From contig ML769457.1 in NCBI GenBank assembly GCA_009733575.1, positions 184,377-248,376 on the forward strand: a DNA stretch of 64,000 bases, given 5' to 3'. A model generated the notes under the pieces. That model made no database searches. It was not told where the DNA came from and was given only the letters and a program-made list of their open reading frames with translations. How positions within the stretch are numbered: the stretch's first letter is position 1; each line of letters begins with the position of its first letter. The DNA is from Gymnopus androsaceus JB14 (Eukaryota; Basidiomycota; Agaricomycetes; Agaricales; Omphalotaceae). Positions 1 through 10,659 of the stretch are shown here, one piece after another. A program made the translations under genes and the position numbers.

Positions 1-2
1 AT

Positions 3-929
3 AACGGACCAACCGATGCGTTTTCGGCTGGCGTTCAACACACTCAGTCAGTAATAGTAACTCGGAGAGAGAATTATTTTGTGACAACTCTTACTCAGGC
101 AGCCCATTGTAACGGGCACGAGCGTTCTTGCTATTAAGTATAAGGACGGTATCATGATGGCTGCCGACAATCTGGGTGCGTGCTGAGAAACGTTCGAGTT
201 TTCGCTATCTGACGCTCTTCCAGCCTCATATGGTTCCCTCGCTCGTTTCAAGGACATCCAACGTTTACATCCCGTAGGCACCAACACCGTTATAGGTGCA
301 GGAGGCGACATGTCCGACTTTCAATATATTCAAAACTTTTTGGATCAGCTAATGATTGAAGAATTTACGGAACAAGACGGTCATTCTCTGGGTCCTAGTG
401 AGATACACGAGTACCTCTCGCGTGTCATGTACGCCCGAAGGTCCAAGATGAACCCTCTGTGGAATTCGTTGATTGTTGGAGGATTCAAGGATGGGAAGCG
501 GTGTGTATTATCCTTTGCGCTATGGAGTAGTATTCATCGTCCGATCCTTTAGGTTCCTATCGTACGTCGATCTCCTGGGCACCACATATTCTGCTTCAAC
601 ACTAGCCACTGGATACGGCTCCTACATTGCGCAACCGCTTCTTCGTAAGGCTGTAGAAGGAAACGAGGACACGCTTACAGAAGATGAGGCAGTGAAGATT
701 ATCGAACAGAGCATGAAAGTGTTGTACTATCGTGATGCCCGAAGTTTGAACAAGGTGCGTTTCTTCTTTATGCATCGGATTGAGTGAAAATTGACCGACG
801 TTTTGCGATCCATAGTATCAAATCGCAAAGATAACAGCTGATGGAGTGATCGTTTCGGAGTCTCGTAGCGCGGAGACACAGTGGTCGTTTGCGGAGGGTA
901 TCAGAGGTTACGGGGCTCAGACACAGTAA
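3..929 (+). CDS. PRE4: Proteasome subunit beta type-4 (beta-7), 5' partial
   Basis: This is the beta-7 subunit (PSMB4 in animals, Pre4 in yeast) of the 20S proteasome core, acting in cytosol and nucleus. It is a structural beta subunit, but its C-terminal tail supports assembly. I read five exons: 3-46, 99-175, 224-500, 553-754 and 816-929, with GT-AG introns of 48-61 nt that keep the frame throughout. Family landmarks are VTGTS at the mature N-terminus, DNLASYGSLARFKDIQ, SKMNPLWNSLI, YVDLLGTTY, LATGYGSYIAQPLLR and LYYRDARSLNK, then QIAKITADGV near the end. The start codon and most of the propeptide lie left of the window. The tail after residue motif SESRSAET is family-variable. Identification is firm from these motifs; exon borders are inferred from consensus splice sites. 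Confidence 0.95.
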
Positions 930-1015
930 AAGATTGTAGTTTGCATAGGTTGTAATTCCAGTACGATAGTCTTTGAAATTGGCTACTATATCATTGACGT
1001 TTACGAAGTTCATAT

Positions 1016-1105
1016 GGTCCAATAGTGTAGAGGTTATCACACGGGATTCTGAGTCTTTAACGTTGCAGGCTTCCCGTGACCCAGGTTCGAGTCCTGGTTG
1101 GACCT
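1016..1105 (+). tRNA. tRNA-Gln(CTG) with 18-nt intron
   Basis: A complete cloverleaf is visible: acceptor stem GGTCCAA pairing with TTGGACC, a D arm with AGTGTAGAGGTTATCAC, anticodon stem CGGGA/TCCCG and a T arm containing GGTTCGAGTCC. The anticodon CTG is at 1049-1051. An 18-nt intron (1053-1070) follows position 37, the canonical site. The discriminator base is T, as in fungal tRNA-Gln. A second gene with the same exonic sequence lies at 2717-2806. Confidence 0.95.
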
Positions 1106-1384
1106 TATCGTGATAGTAGTGCGAAGCTGGGCTCGCAGTTTGTTTTTACTCTGAAACTGAATATTGTTATTTCGCGTGAATGAACAAGACTGCTTAATAC
1201 TTGCTCGAGAAAAGTCTTACTTGACTTTTATAGGGATGCACGAGAAATCGAATGTAACATGCGTGGCGACCTTCACGCGTCTATTTCATGTACAGTTCCG
1301 AAGAAGTGCAAGAATTCCATCCCGAGGATTGTTTTGCGCGTGGTGTCGGGGGGTGAGCAGTACCGTTTGACGAAGACGGTAAAG

Positions 1385-2250
1385 CGTCAACTTTCACGTC
1401 TTTAGACTAATCTGGTCGGCGCAAGCAATACATATATTGTGGTATTACAAATCCTTGGCAATGGCCGCTGGAAGCATCGGTACTGTTGTATACTGAATGT
1501 CGCTGGGGTTCAACGTGACGGTACGTCTTCATGCCCAAAGTACCTTGTCCGCAAGCTATAGTGCTTGCAGACCGTATTGAGGAGTCGAACAACTCCAACG
1601 GGTAATCTGACACAGACTTCCTTGTAGATGCCACGATGATTTACCAACTTCAAGTTCAGGTTATGTTTCGAATCTTGATTAGCATCAGTGTCATCGAAAC
1701 CGGGATGTAAAGAGCATCTCTTGAATGACGCTTGAATAAGATTGGCCCATTCCTTGTAAATTACAAGTCGTCTTTGCCGTCTAGCAAAAATACCAATACG
1801 AATATAAAAACAACGTATCAATAGCTTGAACACCTTTGAATGGGAATTTACTTTGCTCGCTAGCTCATCCAACCAAGTCAACGCGCTTTTTAGCAGACAT
1901 ATGATTTCAACATTCTTGGTCCCAACCTTCTGGGATTCAACCATTTTGTCTATCCAAGTCCCGCAGTTGAAAGCGTTACTACTAGAGATCAACCCTTTCT
2001 TCCAATCGACGTCGATGTCAATCATGGAATGTCCGAGATTCAAGCCTACGTTGTGTTCGGATATCCTCAGCGTGACGCTGAAGAATTGCTTGTATAATCT
2101 TCCGCAACGGTCGAGTACGCGTAAGCTCGCTAGTCGTTCTACGTTACCCAGGTTTCGTCTTTGGGGAATTGACGAAGAACGTTTCGGACAGCAAAGCGAG
2201 AGCATCGGGTGCCATATTAGTCTTGAATGTTTTGGATCATCTACCACGGC
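1385..2250 (-). pseudogene. Glycogen debranching enzyme, C-terminal fragment (decayed)
   Basis: The translated minus strand matches the C-terminal glucosidase half of glycogen debranching enzyme, which removes alpha-1,6 branches from glycogen. Recognisable pieces in order are DIDVDWKKGLI, FNCGTWIDKM (family: NCGTWMDKMG), IYKEWANLIQASF, NLKLVNHRGIYKE and, in another frame near 1410-1600, LELFD, TLGMKT and GFVIPQ. The residues that normally separate the KMG.SEKAG segment from VEI are deleted, the reading frame changes near 1560-1640, and no start, full N-terminal half or splice structure is present. The fragment lies between two tRNA-Gln genes, so it may have arrived with the segmental duplication there. 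Family assignment is from remembered motif order; loss of function is clear from the deletion and frame changes. Confidence 0.8.
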
Positions 2251-2716
2251 AAATCACGCGAACTGTGATCAGGATGGTAGCCGTTAGGGAGAATTTCGGT
2301 GAACAGGAAAAAACAATCACCGTGGTTTGCGAGCAGAATCGAGCAGATTAGGAATCAAACCGTACTTCAAGGCTTAGGCTTGCCAAGGGTCCAGAGAAGC
2401 CGAACTGACCAATCTGTAAATTTGGACAGAACATACCAAGTCCTGAGTGAGATTGCGGCCAGTTGAGACCAATTTGGAGGATTGAGCGGGCGCAAGAAGG
2501 GCGGGACCTTGGCCTCTACATGATCACCTTGAACCATTGAGCTAATTTTTTGAGAACGGATAAGCCCTCCGCTTGGCTGTTATTGTTGATAACACATTAG
2601 AACGTAGCCCACACCATGCGAAGCCAAAGACATGCCTCAATCGATCATGGACATAATCCAAAGCTCATGGAGCATGTCACAGACACTATATCGCTAGTGA
2701 TTGGAATTTCGCATGT

Positions 2717-2806
2717 GGTCCAATAGTGTAGAGGTTATCACACGGGATTCTGAGAACGTAAACGACTCCTCTTCCCGTGACCCAGGTTCGAGTCCTGGTT
2801 GGACCT
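2717..2806 (+). tRNA. tRNA-Gln(CTG), second copy, 18-nt intron
   Basis: The mature part appears identical to the copy at 1016-1105. The anticodon CTG is at 2750-2752 and the intron at 2754-2771 is again 18 nt after position 37, but its sequence differs completely from that of the first copy. Downstream sequence also shares scattered blocks with the first copy, for example an acgcgtgaa..gaacaa..cttgctcga series. Confidence 0.95.
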
Positions 2807-3271
2807 TAACGTTTTTTTAAGGGCCTGACGTTGAACTGGCCACTTGTTCTGCAAAACTCCCTCACTAATTAACGCGTGAAAGAACAACACTTGCTCGATA
2901 CTTGTTCGAAAATCTTACCAAATGCTAGTTCACTTCGATAAGTAGGCGCGTTTTGAAAATTGAGTCCTGCACTATCTCGCGACAGTTCCGTGGAAGTCCA
3001 ATAGGGTGCTTGCGCATAATACTGCAAGGAGGGAAGTACGTGCAACGGTTTCCGAGCAAAACGATCTTGTCTTGTTCCTCGAGCGGGAGCAGGAAGGACC
3101 TCCGACGAGCATAGAGCTGGTCGTTATGGTCAGTTGATGGTCAACGAGTGTTTAAAGAATAAGATTGCAAGTAGCGGGATAGTATAGCGGAGACTACGAA
3201 GAGAAGATAAAAACAGTCCTGGATGAATCAAACTGGTGAGAAAAGAAAGGCATAGACGATGATATCACGTA
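2807..3271. other. Intergenic stretch without a recognisable gene
   Basis: The first 200 bp resemble the sequence downstream of the other tRNA-Gln gene. Beyond that I see no coding signal, RNA gene or repeat. The right end is the 3' flank of the uL5m gene. Confidence 0.6.
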
Positions 3272-4258
3272 CTAATCCTTCCTCACGAACGGAATCTGGA
3301 ACCCACTAACCAATGCCCTCGCTCTCTCCTGCGCGCCAGCACCTACAGCGTTTGTGATGAAATGTACATGCATACCGTACATCTTTGGATACGCGTCCTG
3401 GTTGACCTCTATCTGAGGCCAGAAACCCATCGCGGACGGGGGTAAACCAAAGCTGACGACACCGGTCACATCGCTGGGTTTGACAGCATTACTCGAAGCC
3501 GGTAGATACGAGTTCTGACCGGTAACAGGGGGAGGGATAGGGATGCCATTAAACTCACGTAGACGGGGTAAAACGAATTCTGTGAGAGATGCGATGATGT
3601 CGTACATTGGAGGTCCTTTGAGGGTGACTTTGGCACCTATGGGGACCCCGCGACGAATCCAGCCTCCGACTTGTTTTTTTCCAAGAACTACTTCAACACC
3701 CTTGACGCCTTTTGGATGAGCACCGCCGCCAGCTTCGGTCTCGCCGCTGATAGCACGAAGAGTGGCAATGACGCCGAGAAGGTTGGAGCGTGAAGTCAAA
3801 GCATCTTTTGACATGATATGAAGCTGGACAGCTTCGAGACGGGTGATGTTTGCAGGAATACTTGGCTCGGCAGGGATTTTAGACCACTGTTTTCCACCAA
3901 CTGGGTCATTTTTACGGTATTTGGAGTAGGGATTTGCAGGATCCCAGCGAAGACGAATTTCTCGCGGAGGTTTTAGAGGAAGTGAAGATTGGAGGACATG
4001 AGAATAATTCATGTACATTAGATTGTCGGCGAGAGTCGTATGGTAGTGGTCTGCGAGCCTGCAAGGCGCGACATCCCGTACATGCAGAGCAACTGGTGGC
4101 CGCGGAAGTTTTCGGCGCGTGTCTGCAGGAAGAGCCTTGCGGATTTGTGGAGGTCGACCGAACCGTGTTAGTCGAGCTAGTGGCATTTTGGAGGAAGAAG
4201 AAGAATTAGACGCTGAAAAAGAGTCGGCGTCAAAACGGGCTCTTCTTCTTCTCCCCAT
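3272..4258 (-). CDS. MRPL7: Mitochondrial ribosomal protein uL5m (MRPL7-like)
   Basis: This is a component of the mitochondrial large ribosomal subunit near the central protuberance. A single exon encodes 328 aa from the upstream ATG. The uL5 core is visible in the C-terminal half: QLHIMSKDAL, NLLGVIATLRAISGE, GVPIGAKVTLKGPPMYDIIASL, then the terminal domain with DVTGVVSFGLPP, EVNQDAYPKMYGMHVHF and the end ARALVSGFQIPFVRKD. The upstream ATG at 4256-4258 leaves only 5 bp to the start codon of the divergent phosphatase gene. The second Met (codon 25, ATG at 4184-4186) begins MPLARLTRFGRPP, a better mitochondrial presequence, so I think 4186 is the likelier start. Protein length then falls to about 304 aa, in the family range. 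Confidence 0.93.
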   Translation of the reverse strand: MGRRRRARFDADSFSASNSSSSSKMPLARLTRFGRPPQIRKALPADTRRKLPRPPVALHVRDVAPCRLADHYHTTLADNLMYMNYSHVLQSSLPLKPPREIRLRWDPANPYSKYRKNDPVGGKQWSKIPAEPSIPANITRLEAVQLHIMSKDALTSRSNLLGVIATLRAISGETEAGGGAHPKGVKGVEVVLGKKQVGGWIRRGVPIGAKVTLKGPPMYDIIASLTEFVLPRLREFNGIPIPPPVTGQNSYLPASSNAVKPSDVTGVVSFGLPPSAMGFWPQIEVNQDAYPKMYGMHVHFITNAVGAGAQERARALVSGFQIPFVRKD

Positions 4259-4263
4259 AAACC
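4187..4263. promoter_or_regulatory. Short bidirectional promoter between uL5m and PP6/Sit4
   Basis: The two genes are transcribed away from each other and their likely start codons are 77 bp apart. Any promoter elements must be shared or overlap the other gene's 5' end. No TATA box is obvious. Inference from layout only. Confidence 0.5.
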
Positions 4264-5348
4264 ATGGCGCCTTTCACACCCGACAAATGGCTGGACCAGC
4301 TCCGGCTCTGCCAGCATCTATCTGAAGACTCGATGAAGACACTTTGCGATAGAGTCCGGGCACTTTTAATGGAAGAATCCACTATTCGACCCGTATCCAG
4401 TCCTGTTACCATCTGCGGCGATATTCACGGTCAATTCTGGGATCTACTCGAGCTCCTTAGAAAAGGAGGAGATGTACCAGGTACAAGCTATATTTTCATG
4501 GCAAGTAGGTGTTTACTGCTTCAATCTACACAATTTTGTCAATATCATCTTATTCTACAGGGTGATTTCGTGGACCGAGGCCATTATTCCCTCGAAACCG
4601 TTTCAATGCTCCTTGTGCTTAAAGCTTCCTGGCCAGACAAGGTCACTCTCCTAAGAGGAAACCACGAGAGCCGCCAGATTACCCAGGTATACGGTTTCTA
4701 CGACGAGTGCCAGCAGAAATACGCCAGTGCGACAGTGTGGAAAGCGTGTTGTAGTGTTTTCGACTATCTGAACCTCGCAGCCATTATCGATGGGACCACT
4801 CTGTGTGTTCATGGTGGCCTCAGCCCAGATATTCGCACTCTGGATCAGATTAGAGTCCTTAGTCGCGCACAGGAGATTCCACACGAAGGTCCGTTTTGTG
4901 ATCTGATGTGGAGCGATCCGGAGGAGGTCATGGATAATTGGGCAGTCAGCCCGAGAGGCGCAGGATGGTTGTTTGGTGGAGGAGTAACCAAGGAGGTGAG
5001 TGCGCAGAACATATGTACCGCTCAACATTTTGAATTTCCCCCAGTTCAACCACGTCAATGGACTCTCACTAATCGCTCGAGCCCATCAACTCGTCCAGGA
5101 GGGTTATAAATATATGTTTGACGAGCAACTTGTTACGGTCTGGAGTGCACCGAATTACTGTTATCGTTGTGGAAACATGGCCTCGATTATGACCGTGCAC
5201 GAGTCGGGTGAAAGAACATTTGAGGTTTATGGGCCGGCAGAAGAGAATGAAAGAGATAAAGGGATGCAGACGAGGAGGATGGTAAGTGGCCTTGTCTTTC
5301 CTTGTCGAGTTTACTGACGCTTTGTAGAATATGCCGTATTTTGTATGA
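4264..5348 (+). CDS. SIT4: PP6/Sit4-type Ser/Thr protein phosphatase catalytic subunit
   Basis: This is a PPP-family metallophosphatase catalytic subunit of the PP6 (yeast Sit4, fission yeast Ppe1) group, working with SAPS-type regulatory subunits in cell-cycle and nutrient signalling. Exons are 4264-4500, 4561-4995, 5045-5281 and 5328-5348, giving about 309 aa, close to the usual 305-311. The metal and catalytic motifs are intact: [48 protein letters not shown] and [12 protein letters not shown]. It ends in MPYFV; the family normally ends in xxYFL, the carboxymethylated Leu site, so the final Val is a mild oddity. Intron 1 (4501-4560) has a GC-AG boundary (GCAAGT), the only choice that keeps YIFM-GDFVDRG in frame. 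The other introns are GT-AG. Confidence 0.95.
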
Positions 5349-6594
5349 TACATATTAGATGTTCTACTTGTAGCGTTACGTTCGGCGAATAGCTGTTGTA
5401 GTTGTAATTTTTGCCCTAATATGTCGCTACATCGTCTGGCGAGATCACCTTCGTTGGGTGTCGGCCATCCTTGACTCTTGATCCTAACTTTTAGTCTGTA
5501 AATGTGATACAGACAGTGGTGAGCGTGATTTTCTGAATCTAGAATCTTCTATGAGCTCATGATTGACAATTCATGCAAGCAGAAATATATGTAAAGGTCG
5601 TATGTGCCTGGGTATTTCGCCAATATCGGCTCACTGAGCAGTGGAGTGCACCGAACATGGCAATCATGGAGGTATTATAGAAGGCCACGGTAAATCATAC
5701 GTATTACACATACAGAACAGTTTGCGACATATTTCTCTTTCTCGCTCGTCAGTTTCTTTGCATAATTGGACCGGTCAAAGCGTGGTCTACGGCATGAGGG
5801 AGCACTGGTGTTGTGCCCAAAGGCCACAGAGCTGCCTGGACATTCCTTTGTCTTGTAGGGTTTTTTGTCCCTCGTAGTATATAATCTCCAATTTCTCGAT
5901 ATTCCTACTACCTTACCATATCTCACATAGAGCTCGATAGTGAGCTTCTTTTGTTTTTGTCATCCCACCCTTACCACTTTCCCAGTTCTTGGTTTTTTTT
6001 TCTTCTTTCATTTACATCTCATGTATTACATACATTTCGCCAGTGCCGGCTTGAGCTAGGCGTTCCCTTTTGGGTCGCTTGCGAGAGAGCATCGGTGACC
6101 AAACAAATATTGTTTTACTCCCAATACTCTCGCGCCAGCTTTTCCCCTTCCTTCTCAGCAGACGAGCACCATAGACCGTACCGAAATCTTTTATTGTCTC
6201 TGCTCTCAACATCTAGTGCGCTTCTTTCCCGGCTCGTGATACCCAATATCCAGATACCGCTAGTACCTATTCGGATTCGTAGCCGAGGAACGAGCGGAAG
6301 CCAAGCTCGACAGTTTTCAGCTGGGAGCCAATTATCACATTACATCCTATTCGAAACACCAAGACAAGCATGTTCCTTACAGTGTCCCAAGCTGGCGGTT
6401 ACTTGCATTTTTGAGTCGAAATAGGTGAGGATATGGAGGATATTAAGATTATTACATGGCGATGAGTGGTACAACACAGAATAACCGGATTATGGCAAAA
6501 GAATATCCATATGTACAAGAAAAGCAAACAGGATAATGAGCACCGTTCCAATACACGGCGGCACAGACAGGCTTGCAGCGCTCCACTTGGGGCT
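5349..6594. other. Intergenic stretch between phosphatase and next gene
   Basis: About 1.2 kb. Short open frames exist on both strands, but their composition is not protein-like and I recognise no motifs. No tRNA, repeat or mobile element was seen. Pyrimidine-rich tracts at 5940-6010 could be promoter-proximal. Confidence 0.5.
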
Positions 6595-7494
6595 TTAAGC
6601 TCGCTTGTGGTAAGGCGTCATTTCCTCGTACTCATCCTGGGTGAGATTCCGAGTCCTGCTCCCCGCTGGCGTCTGATACTCAAGAATATAAAAGTAACCT
6701 CCAAGAACCGTATGCCCATAGTCTATAACTGTATGTTCGACGGAATGCCCAGTTTGAGGGTTCAAAATGTGCTTCTTGGTACCAATAAGGTTGACCCCAG
6801 AAGGGGGACCACGTTGTACAGGAGCAGAATTTTGCGAATAATCTCCCGTTACTGCCATGTAACTATGTTAGACGTGAGTATAGATGCAAATGGGACATTG
6901 AGATAAATATACTGACGCCTCTCTTCCAGCCACTTGGTTTATGAGCCCAGCGGTCTTATCGTCATAGAACGCCGATCCTTCCATCTGAATGGCCTCCATC
7001 GCAGCACTACTTGCAAAAGCTCGGAGACACCACGCGGAGACACTGGAGAGAGGGCAAATGAGACAGCCTGTCAGACTTTGCAAATTTAAACTCACTCGTT
7101 TGCAGCGAGGCACATTGTGTAAAATCGCGTCGAGATTTTTTAACCAGGGCTGTCTTTCTGCGTGCGTGGGCGGGATAATCCTCAGAGGATGGTTATCCCA
7201 CTGCATGACGGCTGCATCGTAGAGCGGTTGGAGTCGATTTATGTCCTTGCCCACTTGATCCGACACATGGTTAATGGCGGTTTGCGCAGTGACCGTATAT
7301 GAAGAAAGTCTGTCGGTAATGAGTCCGACATGATGACTGTGTGTCGGATAGTCGCCAAGCGGTATCAGAGATAAGTAGGCGTGAGAGTCGGCATTATGCC
7401 GATAGGCGCTTATGCCTCGCATGTATTTTTTGAATACCAGGCTGATTGTATTATTGTCTAGTCCGACCGCCAAGCTCTCGCAGGAAGACCACAC
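6595..7494 (-). CDS. Hypothetical protein, spliced, function unknown
   Basis: I do not recognise the family. The last two parts join cleanly: coding at 6917 and above is spliced to 6595-6862 over a 54-nt intron (6863-6916, donor GTCAGT, acceptor ATAG), giving ...GREA-YMAVTGDYS... and ending in ...TPYHKRA. Upstream the frame is open from 7494, with stretches such as RLQPLYDAAVMQWDNH and AAMEAIQMEGSAFYDD that look protein-like. Around 7020-7110 there is a good donor (GTGAGT) and pyrimidine-rich acceptor, but using them would break the frame, so I leave this part unspliced and treat the 5' structure as uncertain. There is no signal peptide, transmembrane segment or known catalytic motif. The 5' end may lie higher than 7494. 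Confidence 0.5.
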
Positions 7495-7642
7495 TGTGGA
7501 TATTGGCCTACTGTACCACCCCGTAGACGAAACACTTCGCCTTTGTATGTCCCACAGGATAAGAGTAATACTTGTTGTCGCAGATGGATTTGTGATTCGT
7601 TGGACTAGGGTAAAGACTCGGTTTCCGGTCGTTTCGCTGCGG

Positions 7643-8300
7643 TTAACGAGGGTTTAATTTAGTGGGGGTTTGTGGTGTGGAAGTTCCAGCGAACTCGGCG
7701 GGTTGGTTAACCTGGGTTGCTGTGTATACGCCGGCGACAGCACGATCATCCCTTTTCATCCCTTTCCCGATGGTGACAATTGCGTTAATACTAGCCACCG
7801 ATGGGTGGATCTGCTGTTCTACTTCTTCGTCCCTTAAACGTTGGATTACTTGCCTGGATGACAACGGTCGACCTGCTGCCTCCGCTACTCTAAGTTGTCT
7901 GCGAAGGTCGTCCCGACAGTAACGCCAGCTCTCGTCTGGAGTCATCAGTGTGATGAGGTAAGACGCAAACTCAGCATCATGTTTGGGTCAGCGTCGCGAA
8001 GTCAATTGTAAAGCTGGATCATCATTCGCAGCCAAGAGAGTCACCTCCTGAACCACGGGCATTTCCGATAATCTGCTGCTTGATGTTGATGGCAGTGAGG
8101 GTGTTGGCTGGTTCGTACTCTCGCTTGAGTGCGAGCCAGGCGTTGTGAGCAGAGGCGCAGTCTTGCACGATGTACAACTTCGCCGTAGGTATAGCTCTAA
8201 CGATGATTAATGATGGCTCAAGCTTTCTTGTTGCCATCAAGCCAAACCTTTGCCTCATCCTTTGCGGCTTGAATGAGCATCTCGTTCCCAGTACAACTCA
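7643..8300 (-). pseudogene. Retrotransposon gag relic (Copia-type gag-like)
   Basis: The minus strand encodes a gag-like polypeptide in broken frames. The upper part reads MLIQAAKDEAKVWLDGNKKA, then in another frame YIVQDCASAHNAWLALKREY and TAINIKQQIIG, which fits the W..L...Y pattern of Copia-type gag. After a frame change at about 7940-8020 it continues DAEFASYLITLMTPDESWRYCRDDL and SSRQVIQRLRDEEVEQQ. Frameshifts occur near 8225 and 8020. No protease, integrase or RT follows and no LTR was seen nearby. It lies upstream of the GH32 gene, so it may sit in or near that gene's promoter region. Family assignment is moderate. Confidence 0.65.
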
Positions 8301-8480
8301 TGAGGCGCCACCCTCATGACAAAACTACATGCAGTCATACGTTCGAATAAGGAGAGTCGTGATTCTTTCAATCCTCGAGACTCAAACACCGCTTCTACTT
8401 GATCATTCAACGAACAGATGACCATCTACCAAGTCAGACAATCAGCTCATGAAACTCTTGACGATGTTATAACTCCAGCG

Positions 8481-10290
8481 ATGGGTGCTAGAGCCCCCCA
8501 CCCCATCCTTCTTATGTCATCCATTCTCCTAGCAGGCGTTGTGTATCTTGGTCTCATATCGCATGTTGCAGCCAATTATAGCCTACCATGGCGACCTCAA
8601 GTACACTTTACGCCACCAGAGAATTGGATGAATGATCCAAACGGATTATACCGAGATGCCAATGGTTTATGGCACATGTACTACCAGTGTAAGTACGCAC
8701 CGCTGCTCATGGTATCCGTGCTTACATTTTTTAGATGCTGATGTTATTCCTCCTGGCAATGACAAGTCTTGGGGGTCGGCTACTTCAGAGAATCTTTACG
8801 CTTGGACAAACCTCCCTATCGCTATTGATGATATACCCAATGTATCATCTATCTGGTCTGGTTCTGCAGTAATCGACAGCGAGAACACGTCCGGCTTTTT
8901 CCCAAATCAAACAGACGGCGTAGTCGCGTTCTATACCTCTTGGACCTCTACTATACAATCTCAATTCATGGCATTCAGCTCAGACAATGGTCTTACATTT
9001 ACGAATTACCCTGGGAATCCTGTCATTAATCTGAATATTACGGACTTTCGTGATCCTAAAGTCTTGTGGTATGCGCCAACGGAGAGCTGGATCTTGGTCG
9101 TCTCCCATGCGGATGATGGATTCATTGCGTTTTACAGTTCCAGCGACTTGATAACGTGGACCCAAGTATCGACTTTCTCTCATCCTTCCATCCAAGGTAT
9201 GCATATTACTTGTGTTTGTTCTTTGCTCTGACTCTTCAATAAAGGTGTTCTAGAGTGTCCTCAGTTCATCACCATCCCTCTTCGTGCTAACATTTGGGAA
9301 CCAAACTCGACGATTATCGATCAGATGTACATGCTGGCCATCTCGGATAATACTGAGAGTACGGTCAAATACGTTCCTGGCACTTTTAACGGGACGACAT
9401 TCACGCCAGTAACATCCTTTCCTGCAGCTACTGGAGGCTTAGCACCGTCTATGGATTTCGGCATTGATAGCTATGCGACTGCGTTCTACTATGGTTTGGA
9501 CCCGACGGAAAATGTTGTCTCCACATCTTGGGCAGTAAACCTAGGGTACGCCACTGATGTACCTACAAGTTCGGAAGGATGGCAGTCAGCCATGTCCGTA
9601 CCCCGAAACCATTTCCTGGTTCTAGGAGCAGACGACGGATACCTTTTAGCTTCTCTCCCCGTCGATATGTCATCCATGCGAGATACTGAACCGTATCATT
9701 TCCTACCTTGGGCACCAGCCAAATCGTCGTCGATTATTCCGATCTTGACTCGAGGGTTATCGAGTTCTACATCCAAGTGTCTACACCTCTAGGAAGTAGT
9801 GATAACATCACAGTCTTGCTCGAATTTTCCTCTGCGGTCAGTGGAGAGAATGTTCAGCTGCAGCTCATTGTTCCGCCCGGAGAATCACCGACGAATCGAA
9901 TCAGTTCGTTTACCATGTCGAGGGCAGGTATTACGGGTTGGACCAACGGCTGGGACGCTGCCGCTGTCGTTCACAGTCTCTGATATGGGTCCTTTTAATG
10001 AGGTCGATGTCAATGGGACTACAACGGAGATTTATGAATTCCACGGGGTGATAGATCGTACAATTTTGGATGTGTTTTTGAACGGAGGGATTAATGCTGG
10101 GACAATGGTTTTCTTCCCGGCAGAGGAGAATATGTTGGACACTATGACCCTCACTGTAGGCGGTATTGCTAGCGGAAGTCTGAGCGTGGTTTCATTGGAG
10201 GCCTGGGGGTTGCAAAGTGGTTGGGCTGCCGCGGGCGAAGAGATTGAAGGGAGCGAGAGTGGTCAATTGAAGGTGGTTTCATTCACATAG
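8481..10290 (+). CDS. GH32 secreted invertase/inulinase-like enzyme, with two apparent frameshifts
   Basis: Glycoside hydrolase family 32 enzymes hydrolyse fructosyl bonds in sucrose or fructans and are usually secreted. Exons are 8481-8688, 8735-9196 and 9245-10290. Catalytic motifs are present: WMNDPNG (nucleophile Asp), FRDPKV (transition-state Asp) and GVLECPQF (acid/base Glu). A hydrophobic segment [20 protein letters not shown] near the start fits a signal peptide or anchor. An upstream in-frame ATG at 8418 would put 21 residues before it, so I prefer 8481. In exon 3 the frame shifts between about 9690 and 9705, where PYHFL changes to [14 protein letters not shown], and shifts back near 9950-9975, where GWTNGWDAA changes to [12 protein letters not shown]. 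The beta-sandwich domain then continues with [13 protein letters not shown] 49-nt GT-AG segment (9928-9976) could explain the second shift. Sequencing errors or a recent pseudogene are both possible. Confidence 0.85.
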
Positions 10291-10659
10291 TATAGCAGTC
10301 GACCGCATTTCATGGTGCTACTCATTTCTATACTAGCCCTCAGATTCTATGTCAACATCTACTTCTGACGGCCACAAGTCTCGCAAGACCATGCTTGAAA
10401 TAGTAAGATTATTCCGTGGGTTTCATGGACTAAGAAGACAGATTATACATAGGTACATTGTTACAAGTTGCGTAAATGATAAAATCCTTGGATCGATGAA
10501 AAGAAAGCATATTGGCAGATAGTTCGTAAAAGACGTGATTCAAGACAAAGCACGGTCAGTATCTGTACTCACCCCATCTACCTTAGTACCTACACAACAA
10601 GATTAGATGTATCTAATAAACTGCGTAACCAGTTAGCGGATTGTTCGGGAAAAACCCAG
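10291..10659. other. Convergent intergenic spacer
   Basis: This lies between the 3' ends of the GH32 gene and the Ser/Pro-rich gene. It probably holds both 3' UTRs. There is a weak possibility that it contains a last intron and a tiny final exon of the minus-strand gene (a GTGAGT follows ERPYES). Nothing else was seen. Confidence 0.5.

Noticed and set aside
1826..2287. Plus-strand protein gene
   Set aside because: It is the complement of the debranching-enzyme fragment; no plus-strand motifs.
5641..6424. Two plus-strand open frames
   Set aside because: Composition is not protein-like, there are no motifs, and no splice partner.
7020..7110. A 53-nt intron in the hypothetical gene
   Set aside because: Splice signals look good, but removal gives an early stop, while the unspliced frame stays open.
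9696..9721. A 26-nt GT-AG intron explaining the first GH32 frameshift
   Set aside because: It would restore the frame, but 26 nt is far below the intron size of the other genes here.
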